A DNA stretch of 37,416 nucleotides from Actinomadura spongiicola. Its GTDB lineage: Bacteria > Actinomycetota > Actinomycetes > Streptosporangiales > Streptosporangiaceae. Shown piece after piece: positions 15,314 through 22,200 of this stretch (within the stretch, counting starts at the first letter, position 1; every line of letters starts with the position of its first letter). The notes under the pieces are model-generated. The model was not told where the DNA came from. It searched no databases and saw only the letters and a program-made list of their open reading frames with translations. Made by a program: the position numbers and the translations under genes. The stretch is from positions 1-37,416 of the forward strand of contig NZ_QVNQ01000018.1 of NCBI RefSeq assembly GCF_003432485.1, given 5' to 3'.

Positions 15314-16882
15314 TCAGGCGAGCGGGCCGGTGACGGCCTCGGCGGACGCGACCAGGGAGCCGTCCCGGACCATCGCGGTCGCGGCGGCGATCTCCGGGGC
15401 GAGGTAGCGGTCCGGGCCGGGCGGCGGAACGGCCTCCCGGAGCTTGGCGACGACCGCGGCGGTCGCCGGTCCCGGCCGCAGCGGGGTGCGCAGGTCGAGG
15501 GCCCGCGCGGCGGTGAGGATCTCGATGGCGATGACCTGGGCGAGCCCGTCCACGGACCGGCGCAGCTTGCGGGCCGCGTTCCAGCCCATCGACACGTGGT
15601 CCTCCTGCATGGCCGAACTCGGGATCGAGTCGGCGCTGGCGGGGGCGGCGCGCCGCTTCAGGTCGGACACGATCGCGGCCTGCGTGTACTGCGCGATCAT
15701 GTGGCCGGAGTCGACGCCCGGGTCGTCGGCGAGGAACGCGGGCAGCCCGGCGGACCTGGCCTTGTCGAGCATCCGGTCGGTGCGCCGCTCCGACATCGAC
15801 GCGACGTCGGCGGCGGGCACCGCGAGGAAGTCCAGCACGTACGCGACGGGCGCGCCGTGGAAGTTGCCGTTCGACTCGACCCGTCCGTCCGGCAGGACGA
15901 CCGGGTTGTCGACGGCGGACGCGAGTTCCCTGCTCGCGACGAGTTCGGCGTGCGCCAGCGTGTCGCGGGCCGCGCCGTTCACCTGGGGGGCGCAGCGCAG
16001 CGAGTAGGCGTCCTGCACGCGGGTGCAGTCGGGCCCGCGATGCGACTCCATGATCTCCGAGTCGCCGAGCAGCGCCCGCAGGTTCGCCGCGGACGCCGCC
16101 TGCCCCGGATGCGGCCGCAGCTCCTGGAGGTCGGCGGCGAACACGCGGTCGGTGCCGAGCAGCGCCTCGACGCTCATCGCCGCGGCCACGTCCGCGGCCG
16201 TGAGCAGCCGCCGCAGATCCTCGATCGCGAGGACGAGCATGCCGAGCATCCCGTCCGTGCCGTTGAGCAGCGCGAGCCCTTCCTTGGCGCCCAGGGTGAC
16301 CGGTGCGATCCCGGCCTCGTCCAGCGCCTGCGCCGCGGGCTTCAGCTCCCCGGCGGCGTCCCGCACCGACCCCTCGCCGATCAACGCGAGCGCCACATGG
16401 GCGAGCGGCGCGAGATCGCCGGAACAGCCGAGGCTGCCGTGCTCGAAGACCTGCGGCGTGATCCCGGCGTTGAGCAGCGCGGCGAACGTCCGGGCCGTCA
16501 CGGGCTGGACGCCGGTCCGGCCGGTGGCGAGCGTCCGCAGCCTGAGCAGCATCAGCGCCCGGACGACCTCCCGCTCGACCTCCGGACCCGACCCCGCCGC
16601 GTGGGACCGGACGATGTTCAGCTGCAACTGCGCCCGCTGCTCCGGGGCGATGTGCCGGGTGGCGAGCGCCCCGAACCCGGTGGAGACTCCGTAGACGGGC
16701 GTGGAACGCTCCGCCAGTTCCTCCACATGCGCCCGGGACTCCGCGACGAGCTTCAGCGCCTCGTCCGTCAAGGTGACCTTCGCACCGTCCCGCGCCACGG
16801 CCACGACCTGCGCGAAGCCCAACGCCTCGGGTCCGACCCGGACGCCACCCTCGTCCCCCATGTTCACGCTCATGCCCACCAT
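15314..16882 (-). CDS. hutH: Histidine ammonia-lyase HutH, 522 aa, with Cys-Ser-Gly at the MIO site
   Basis: HutH removes ammonia from L-histidine to give urocanate, the first step of the pathway. The aromatic amino acid lyase fold is shown by PVYGVSTGFGALATR (catalytic Tyr loop, about 62-76), QLNIVRSHAAGSGP, and the signature GSLGCSGDLAPLAH. There the tripeptide that cyclises to the MIO cofactor is Cys153-Ser154-Gly155 instead of the common Ala-Ser-Gly. I recall this variant in some actinobacterial histidases, so activity is probably retained. DAYSLRCAPQVNGAARD and QEDHVSMGWNAARKLR are also present. The start is open: ATGs at 16882, 16873 and 16861 are in frame, the last giving 515 aa, near the usual length. 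It is the first gene of the operon and diverges from the IclR regulator. Confidence 0.95.
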   Translation of the reverse strand: MVGMSVNMGDEGGVRVGPEALGFAQVVAVARDGAKVTLTDEALKLVAESRAHVEELAERSTPVYGVSTGFGALATRHIAPEQRAQLQLNIVRSHAAGSGPEVEREVVRALMLLRLRTLATGRTGVQPVTARTFAALLNAGITPQVFEHGSLGCSGDLAPLAHVALALIGEGSVRDAAGELKPAAQALDEAGIAPVTLGAKEGLALLNGTDGMLGMLVLAIEDLRRLLTAADVAAAMSVEALLGTDRVFAADLQELRPHPGQAASAANLRALLGDSEIMESHRGPDCTRVQDAYSLRCAPQVNGAARDTLAHAELVASRELASAVDNPVVLPDGRVESNGNFHGAPVAYVLDFLAVPAADVASMSERRTDRMLDKARSAGLPAFLADDPGVDSGHMIAQYTQAAIVSDLKRRAAPASADSIPSSAMQEDHVSMGWNAARKLRRSVDGLAQVIAIEILTAARALDLRTPLRPGPATAAVVAKLREAVPPPGPDRYLAPEIAAATAMVRDGSLVASAEAVTGPLA

Positions 16883-16927
16883 TCCAGCCCCCCAACGCGG
16901 CTCTTACGAGACCCCGGACGCTCAACC

Positions 16928-16945
16928 TGTCTCAGATTCGAGACA
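16928..16945. promoter_or_regulatory. Palindromic operator candidate between hutH and the IclR gene
   Basis: TGTCTC-AGATTC-GAGACA is an 18-bp inverted repeat with exact 6-bp arms. It overlaps GACAAT (16942-16947), a possible -10 placed 6 bp before the IclR ATG at 16954, and lies 46 bp upstream of the first hutH ATG. The position suits a regulator controlling itself and the hut operon. Binding is inference. Confidence 0.55.
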
Positions 16946-16953
16946 ATACGACC

Positions 16954-17739
16954 ATGTCCCAGGTACCGGCCGCCCGCCGGGCCCTGGCGGTGCTGCGTCT
17001 GCTGGCCGCCGCCCCGGGCCCGCTTCCCGCGTCCACGATCGCCCGCGCCCTCGACCTTCCGCGGTCGAGCACGTACCACCTCCTCACGGCCATGTCGGAC
17101 GACGGTTTCGTCACCTACATCCCCGAGGAACGCCGGTGGGGCCTTGGCGTCGCGGCCTTCGAGATCGGCTCCGCCTATCTGCGTCACGAGCCGCTGGAAC
17201 GCCTGGCCCGCCCGCTGCTCCGCCGCCTGGTCGACGGCGTCGGCGAGATCGCCCAGCTGGGCATCCTGCACGGCCCGGAGACGCTCTACCTGCTCAAGGA
17301 GCAGCCGCCGCGGCACGCCACCCTGATCACCGACGTGGGCGTCCGGATGCCCGCCCACCTGACCGCCAGCGGCCGTTCCATGCTCGCCCACCTGTCCGCC
17401 GCGCAGGTCAGGGCCCTGTTGCCGGGTCGCTTCGTCAACCGCACGGGCCGGGGCCCGCAGTCGTTGCGGGAGCTGCGCCGCGTCCTGGCCGAGGACGCTC
17501 ACCGGGGCTGGTCGGTCGAGGACGGCCACATCACCGAGGGGTTCGCCAGCATCGCGGCCTGCGTGTTCGACCACACCGGCCATCCCACCGCCGCGATCAC
17601 CGTCACCTTCCGCCGCGACGACCACCCGGAGGAGGCCTGGCCCGCGCTGGCCGCCCGCGTCCGCACCACGGCCGCCGCCCTCACGACCCGCCTGACCGGA
17701 CGTCCCCCGGAGCCAGCGCCCCGACCGTCCAGGGCTTGA
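16954..17739 (+). CDS. IclR-family transcriptional regulator, probable hut regulator, 261 aa
   Basis: The N-terminal winged helix (about 5-65) reads ARRALAVLRLLAAAPGPLPA, then the recognition region LDLPRSSTYHLLTAMSDDGF and the wing strand RRWGLG. The effector domain follows, with LLRRLVDGVGEIAQLGILHG, PAHLTASGRSMLAHL (typical IclR small-molecule site), RGWSVEDGHITEGFASIAA and ITVTFRRDD. It diverges from hutH with 71 bp between starts and an inverted repeat in that gap, so control of histidine use, perhaps with urocanate or histidine as effector, is likely by position. No ribosome-binding site is visible; GACAAT lies 6 bp before the ATG, suggesting a leaderless message. Confidence 0.9.
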   Translation: MSQVPAARRALAVLRLLAAAPGPLPASTIARALDLPRSSTYHLLTAMSDDGFVTYIPEERRWGLGVAAFEIGSAYLRHEPLERLARPLLRRLVDGVGEIAQLGILHGPETLYLLKEQPPRHATLITDVGVRMPAHLTASGRSMLAHLSAAQVRALLPGRFVNRTGRGPQSLRELRRVLAEDAHRGWSVEDGHITEGFASIAACVFDHTGHPTAAITVTFRRDDHPEEAWPALAARVRTTAAALTTRLTGRPPEPAPRPSRA

Positions 17740-17867
17740 CGGCGGGAGTCGGCGATCTCCGGTCGGGCCGAGGAAGAGACCGCCGTTGACCTCGATGGCC
17801 CGCGGACTCCCTCGCCGCCAAGTAGCCCCGGTACCGACTCGACCGGTCGTATGTGGTCGAGCGCGGT

Positions 17868-17924
17868 CGCCGCGCCGGGCGTCGCGGCCGTCCCGGTGCG
17901 GGGGTCGCGACGCCCGGCGCGGCG
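17868..17924. terminator. Long perfect hairpin between convergent genes, bidirectional terminator candidate
   Basis: Arms of 19 bp (17868-17886 and 17906-17924) are exactly complementary, with a 19-nt loop. The IclR gene ends at 17739 on one side and the propeller gene ends at 17939 on the other. No U-tract follows, which is common for actinobacterial terminators. Confidence 0.7.
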
Positions 17925-17938
17925 GTCGACGGTGGTGG

Positions 17939-18979
17939 TCAGCGCTTCACGGTGACGACCGAGACCGAGTGGGAGCCGGTGTTGGTGACGTAGATGTAGT
18001 CACCGTTCGGGCCCGCGTCGGTCCAGCGGGGGTCGTCGCCCACGGCGACGTCGCCGAGGACGCAGTTGGTGCGGGTGTCGAAGATGCTGACGGTGTCGGA
18101 CCCCGAGTTGGCGACGTAGGCGATGGGGCCGCGGCGGTGGAGGTTGATGCCGCGGGGGTTGGTGCCGACGGTGATGGTGTCGGTGACGGTGCGCGTGCGG
18201 GTGTCGATGACCGAGATCGTCCCACCGATGGTGTTGGAGACGTAGAGGGTCCGGCCGTTCGGCGTGACGAAGGCGCCGCGGGGTTCGTCGCCGACCGTGA
18301 TGGTCGCGGCGACCTTCTGGCTTCGGGTGTCGATGACCGACACATCGTCGGAGTCGGAGTTGGCCGAGTAGGCGAAGCGGCCGTCCGGGGTGAAGGCGAC
18401 GCCGCGGGGCGACTTGCCGACGGGGATGGAGGCGGTCACGGTGTGGGTCTTGGTCTCGATGACGGTGATCTCACCGGATCCGGTGCTGGCGACGTAGGCG
18501 TGCCGGCCGCCGGGGGCGAGGGCGACCCAGCGGGGGGCGTCGCCGACTTTGACGGTCTTCACCACCTTCCGGGTGCCGGTGTCGATGACCGACAGGTCGT
18601 CGGAGTCGCGGTTGGGGATGTAGGCGTACGCGCCGTCGCGCACGAACGCGACGCCGTAGGGGAACGTCCCGACGTCGATGGTGGCGATCGCCTTCCGTTC
18701 CTCCACGTCGACGACCGAGACGGTGTTGGAGCCGGCGTTGGCGACGTAGGCGGTCTCGTAGTCGGGGTCGAACGCCACCGCGCGGGGGTTGAGGCCGACG
18801 GCGATGGTGGCCAGCACGACCGGCTTGTAGGACGGACGGGTCACCGTGGTGCCGTGACCGTCGAGGTGGTCCGCGTGGGCGGCGGGGACGGCCAGGGGGC
18901 TCGCCGTGCAGAGGCCGGCGCCGGCCAGGATCGCGAGCGAGGCGAGACGCGTTTTCAGGGCACGGTTGCGGGGGGACAT
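17939..18979 (-). CDS. Secreted YVTN-type seven-repeat beta-propeller protein, 346 aa
   Basis: The ATG at 18979 is chosen because GAAAGGAA precedes it and the protein then has a signal peptide: SPRNRALKTRLASLAIL, a hydrophobic core, and a likely cut after PAAHA (about residue 36). After that come seven repeats of about 42 residues, each of the form AYVANxGSxxVSVIDTxTxxVxxTIxVGxxPRGVAF, spanning the rest of the protein. This makes a closed seven-bladed propeller. Such proteins act outside the cell as binding or surface scaffolds; no catalytic residues are evident. One cysteine occurs in the sixth repeat. It lies 46 bp downstream of the DoxX-like gene and is probably co-transcribed with it. Confidence 0.9.
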   Translation of the reverse strand: MSPRNRALKTRLASLAILAGAGLCTASPLAVPAAHADHLDGHGTTVTRPSYKPVVLATIAVGLNPRAVAFDPDYETAYVANAGSNTVSVVDVEERKAIATIDVGTFPYGVAFVRDGAYAYIPNRDSDDLSVIDTGTRKVVKTVKVGDAPRWVALAPGGRHAYVASTGSGEITVIETKTHTVTASIPVGKSPRGVAFTPDGRFAYSANSDSDDVSVIDTRSQKVAATITVGDEPRGAFVTPNGRTLYVSNTIGGTISVIDTRTRTVTDTITVGTNPRGINLHRRGPIAYVANSGSDTVSIFDTRTNCVLGDVAVGDDPRWTDAGPNGDYIYVTNTGSHSVSVVTVKR

Positions 18980-19025
18980 TGCGGGTTCCTTTCGGAGTGG
19001 CCGGGCGGACGCCTGAAGGCCGAGT

Positions 19026-19925
19026 TCACCGTGTGGAGGCACTTCTCGGTTCAGGGTCCGGCGGGGCGGCGGGTGCGCGTCGGCGAAGGGAATCGGCGTA
19101 GAGGACGGACATGAGGATCAGGGCGACCGGCAGCACGTAGTCGCCGTCGCGTTCCACGAACTGGAACCATTCCTGCCCGACGAGCGGCCGCAGCAGTTCG
19201 GTGAAGAGTTTCCAACCGAGGATGAAGAGCAGCAGGGCCCGTCCGGGCGCGATGAGAACGGCCAGTCCGAGAATGATCTCGAAAGTGCCGAACACCACCA
19301 TGAGATTCGCGGAATCAACCGTGGAACGGGTGATGCCGAAGAAGTCGAAGAAGTCGTACCAGTAGGGCTTGTTCTCGAACGCCCCGAATCCACCGTGGCC
19401 GATGAGGAGGAGGGCCAGGCCGCCGCGGGCGGCCCAGTGCGCCGCGTCGAGGGTGCGGTCGGTCACGGCGGTGGGCGCGTCGGCGCGCTGGAGCCAGCCG
19501 CGGACGGACCAGCCTCCCAGCCCGACGAGGATCAGCATGGCCGCGGGCATCCCGTAGTTGCCGCCGCGCTCCAGGAACTCCCACCAGCCTTCGCCGACGG
19601 TGGGACGCAGCAGCGCGGTGAACACTCCCCACACGGTGGCGTGCAGGAGCAGGATCCGGGCCGGCCAGAACAAGACGAGCAGTCCCACGGTGATGTCGAT
19701 GGTGCCGGTGATGTAGAACATGTAGTCGAGCGCGAAGTCGGCGGGGATGCCGAACAGGTCGTAGTAGGGCAGCCAGGCCCGCGAGCGGCTCAGGCCCGCC
19801 CATCCGTGTCCGATGTATTCCACGGCCACTCCGACCCGCAGCAGCCAGTACAGCTTGGTCAGGGTCGGTGCCTGGACCATGGCGTCCCATCGGCCCGCCC
19901 ATTCCGTCCGAGAGATCTGACTCAT
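19026..19925 (-). CDS. Tandem-duplicated DoxX-like membrane protein, 299 aa
   Basis: The ATG at 19925 gives MSQISRTEWAGRWD; longer in-frame extensions upstream have non-coding composition. The protein is two DoxX-type four-helix units in tandem. The first (about 25-150) has YIGHGWAGL, YYDLFGIPADF, LLRPTVGEGWWEFLERGGNY and PAAMLILVGL. The second (about 170-285) has LIGHGGFGAF, WYDFFDFFGI, LLRPLVGQEWFQFVERDGDY and LPVALILMSVL. The matching blocks occur in the same order, so this is an internal gene duplication. DoxX-family proteins are quinone- or thiol-linked membrane proteins in some species, but no cofactor residues can be assigned here. It precedes the propeller gene in the same direction. 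An about 0.5-kb gap separates it from the divergent ArsR fusion. Confidence 0.85.
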   Translation of the reverse strand: MSQISRTEWAGRWDAMVQAPTLTKLYWLLRVGVAVEYIGHGWAGLSRSRAWLPYYDLFGIPADFALDYMFYITGTIDITVGLLVLFWPARILLLHATVWGVFTALLRPTVGEGWWEFLERGGNYGMPAAMLILVGLGGWSVRGWLQRADAPTAVTDRTLDAAHWAARGGLALLLIGHGGFGAFENKPYWYDFFDFFGITRSTVDSANLMVVFGTFEIILGLAVLIAPGRALLLFILGWKLFTELLRPLVGQEWFQFVERDGDYVLPVALILMSVLYADSLRRRAPAAPPDPEPRSASTR

Positions 19926-20419
19926 CGCGAAACCGCCAATCACGGTCGATGTGTTCGGACACCGTGAAGGTAGACCCGGGCGACCCCGAAAGAAAGGGCA
20001 ATGCCTGCCAATTCCAAAAGTCGAGGAATTCCGTGAAATCGGGCAGGCGAAATGCACGTCTCGATAACGGCGACCGACGGGAACGACCATTTCCACATTC
20101 CTCGGGGCAACGAGGAATGGCGCATTGGCGCGACGGCCGGGCTCGAAGCCGGGCCGCGGAGGTCACGCCGATCGCGTGGGACGCCCCGCGTCAGGGTCGC
20201 GGCGGGGCGTGAAGGTCATGAGAACGGCGAAGGAGTGTTCGTCTCGCCGAACGGTGTGGGCCGAAGTGACCGCTACGACCGCGCTAGCGCGGCGGGGTCA
20301 CCCTGAGCCGGACACGACGATGGCGGGGCGGATCGTCAGGCATGGGAGCCTCCGGGGCGGGAGCTGGCCGTCGGACGGCGGCCTTGACGCATGAAAACAC
20401 ATCAACGACGATTGACTCA
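19926..20419. other. Hairpin-rich intergenic region between divergent DoxX and ArsR-fusion genes
   Basis: No convincing coding sequence is seen in these 494 bp. Perfect hairpins are CATTCCTCG (20096-20104) with CGAGGAATG (20111-20119), loop 6, and ACGCCCCGC (20181-20189) with GCGGGGCGT (20202-20210). GTTCG-TCTCGC-CGAAC lies further right. The first 170 bp are less GC-rich than their surroundings and contain repeated AATTCC words, and probably hold the DoxX promoter. The last 40 bp hold the ArsR promoter and operators. Confidence 0.6.
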
Positions 20420-20430
20420 ATGGCGATTGA
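20384..20430 (+). promoter_or_regulatory. Leaderless promoter overlapped by two tandem ArsR-type operators
   Basis: TTGACG (20384-20389), a 17-bp spacer and GACGAT (20407-20412) form a promoter whose start point would be at or next to the ATG at 20420. Two copies of TCAA-N6-TTGA, the usual ArsR/SmtB half-site arrangement, lie at 20402-20415 and 20417-20430. Aligned, TCAACGACGATTGAC and TCAATGGCGATTGAC are direct repeats with a 15-bp period. The first covers the -10, and the second covers the start codon and first codons. Repressor binding would block both polymerase entry and the transcript start. Confidence 0.6.
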
Positions 20431-21112
20431 CCCATCATCGCTTCGGGGGCGGGCGGCCGCGCATCACGCGCTGGGCGACCCGGCACGGCTGGCGATAGTC
20501 GAGGCACTGATGATCGGCGACGTGGCTCCGGGGGAGCTCGGCCGCGCCCTCGGCATGCCGTCCAACCTGCTGGCCCACCATCTGGGCGTGCTCCAGCAGG
20601 CGGGCCTCGTCGGGCGGACGCGCTCGGACGCCGACCGGCGCCGCACCTATGTGCGGCTGATCCCCGCCGCGCTGCGGGCCCTGAATCCCATCGCGCCGCT
20701 GACGGTGTCGCGGGTGGTGTTCGTCTGCACCCGCAACGGGGCACGGTCGCCGCTCGCCGCCGCCATCTGGGCGGACCGTTCCACGATCCCGGTCGCGTCC
20801 GCGGGCATCGACCCCGCGCCGCGCGTCCACCCCCGCGCGGTCAGCACCGCCCACCGGCACGGGCTGCGGCTGCGGACCCACGACACCGCGCACGTCGACG
20901 ACGTGGTGACCTCCACGGACCTGCTGGTCGCCGTGTGCGACAACGCCTACCGGGAGCTGGGCCCCGCGCCCCGGCGCGCCCACTGGTCCGTCCCGGATCC
21001 GGGCCCGATCGACACCGAGGAGATCTTCGAGGAGGTCTTCGGGCGGCTCGCCGAGCGCATCGACTGGCTCGCCTCCATCACCACCCCGCCGGAACCCGCC
21101 CCCGCGAACTGA
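20420..21112 (+). CDS. ArsR-type repressor fused to low-molecular-weight phosphatase / arsenate reductase domain, 230 aa
   Basis: Residues about 8-90 are an ArsR winged helix (HHALGDPARLAIVEAL, GELGRALGMPSNLLAHHLGV, AGLVGRTRSDADRRRTYVRL). From about 97 on is a low-molecular-weight phosphatase domain with the P-loop VCTRNGARS: Cys103-x5-Arg109-Ser110, and a late Asp-Pro (Asp193) in VPDPGP that would be the general acid. Such domains dephosphorylate phosphotyrosine or reduce arsenate. ArsR-LMWP fusions are known in actinobacteria, usually near arsenic genes, but none is near here. The repressor half has no cysteine; the whole protein has only Cys103 and Cys173, so the classical Cys-based As(III) site of ArsR is absent. 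ATG 20420 is favoured by the leaderless promoter; longer in-frame starts read through the operators. Confidence 0.85.
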   Translation: MAIDPSSLRGRAAAHHALGDPARLAIVEALMIGDVAPGELGRALGMPSNLLAHHLGVLQQAGLVGRTRSDADRRRTYVRLIPAALRALNPIAPLTVSRVVFVCTRNGARSPLAAAIWADRSTIPVASAGIDPAPRVHPRAVSTAHRHGLRLRTHDTAHVDDVVTSTDLLVAVCDNAYRELGPAPRRAHWSVPDPGPIDTEEIFEEVFGRLAERIDWLASITTPPEPAPAN

Positions 21113-21210
21113 TCGGACCGTTCCGCGGGCCGCCGCGCACCTGCCGGGAGCCGGGGCCCACGCCGGTGAACTCCTGACGAAAGGCAGGGGTGACGGCTGG
21201 CGTTCGGGCG

Positions 21211-21240
21211 GTGTGACGGCCGGTTCCGGGCTCCTAGGTT
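21211..21240 (+). promoter_or_regulatory. Weak candidate promoter for the ABC exporter genes
   Basis: GTGTGA (21211-21216), an 18-bp spacer and TAGGTT (21235-21240) resemble a -35/-10 pair. A GTGACGG word at 21190-21196 is repeated at 21213-21219 (23-bp period), which could be a regulator site. The downstream GTG at 21280 has AGGAG about 8 bp before it. Confidence 0.3.
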
Positions 21241-21279
21241 CGTTCTCGCCAAGCCGGACGATCGGGCAGGAGACCCCGA

Positions 21280-22200
21280 GTGATCACTTTGCGAGGACTG
21301 ACGAAACGGTTCGGGGACAAGACCGCGGTGGACGGTCTGACGTTGGAGGTGGCGGCGGGAAAGGTCACCGGGTTCCTCGGTCCCAACGGGGCCGGGAAGT
21401 CCACGACCATGCGCATGATCGTCGGGTTGGACCGTCCCACGGCGGGCGAGGCGCTCGTCGGCGGACGCCGGTACCTGGGGCTGCCGCGTCCGCTGCGCGA
21501 GGTCGGGGCGCTCCTCGACGCGGGTTTCGTGCATCCCGGCCGCCCGGCGCGGGCGCACCTGCTGGCGATGGCGCGCAGCAACGGGATTCCCCGGACGCGG
21601 GTGGACGAGGTGCTGGGGATCGTCGGCCTCGAATCGGTCGCGGGCAAGCGCGTCGGCTCGTTCTCCCTGGGCATGCGGCAACGGCTGGGCATCGCCGGGG
21701 CTCTCGTCGGCGACCCGGAGGTGCTGATGTTCGACGAGCCGGTGAACGGGCTCGACCCGGACGGCGTGCTGTGGGTCCGGCGGCTGATGCGGGGCCTCGC
21801 CGCCGAGGGCCGCACGGTGTTCGTGTCGTCGCATCTCATGAGCGAGATGCAGCTGACGGCGGACCGGCTCGTCGTCCTCGGGCGCGGGCGCGTGCTCGCG
21901 GACGCCCCGATCGCGGACGTGATCGCCCGCGGCTCCGGCGACAGCGTCCGCGTGCGCAGCCCCCGCGCGGCGGAACTGGCGGCTCGGCTCGCCGCCGTCG
22001 GCGCCACGGTGCGACGCACGACCGATGAGGAATTGCAGGTCACGGGACTGTCCGTGGACCGGATCGGCCTGATGGCCCATGAGATCTCCGTTCCGGTGCT
22101 CGAACTGAGCGCCGTGACGGCGTCCCTGGAGGAGGCGTACATGAACCTGACGGGAGCAAGCGTGGAGTACGGCACCGGAACGGCGGAGGCACGACGATGA
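21280..22200 (+). CDS. ABC transporter ATP-binding protein (DrrA/antibiotic-export type), 306 aa
   Basis: The nucleotide-binding domain has Walker A GPNGAGKST (about 40), a Q-loop-equivalent region at EVGALLDAGF, a signature with SFSLGMRQRLGIAGAL (Ser-Leu-Gly-Met rather than LSGGQ, as in the antibiotic-resistance branch), Walker B VLMFDEPVNGLDP and switch SSHLMSEM. A C-terminal extension (about 225-306) is of the DrrA type. GTG 21280 has AGGAG 8 bp upstream. It overlaps the permease gene by 4 bp (ATGA), so the two form a complete ABC-2 exporter. The substrate cannot be told. Confidence 0.92.
   Translation: MITLRGLTKRFGDKTAVDGLTLEVAAGKVTGFLGPNGAGKSTTMRMIVGLDRPTAGEALVGGRRYLGLPRPLREVGALLDAGFVHPGRPARAHLLAMARSNGIPRTRVDEVLGIVGLESVAGKRVGSFSLGMRQRLGIAGALVGDPEVLMFDEPVNGLDPDGVLWVRRLMRGLAAEGRTVFVSSHLMSEMQLTADRLVVLGRGRVLADAPIADVIARGSGDSVRVRSPRAAELAARLAAVGATVRRTTDEELQVTGLSVDRIGLMAHEISVPVLELSAVTASLEEAYMNLTGASVEYGTGTAEARR

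Noticed and set aside
17939..18979. Regular repeats that could be taken for a CRISPR-like array
   Set aside because: The repeats are about 126 bp, degenerate and in frame, and encode propeller blades.
17786..19114. A 442-codon plus-strand frame with repeated GVGDVG-like sequence opposite the propeller gene
   Set aside because: The repetition is the antisense image of the seven YVTN repeats; the minus strand has the signal peptide, ribosome-binding site and conserved blades.
20420..21112. Labelling the locus an arsenic-resistance operon
   Set aside because: Only the fused ArsR-phosphatase gene is present; no arsenite transporter or other ars gene is in the window and the repressor half has no cysteine.
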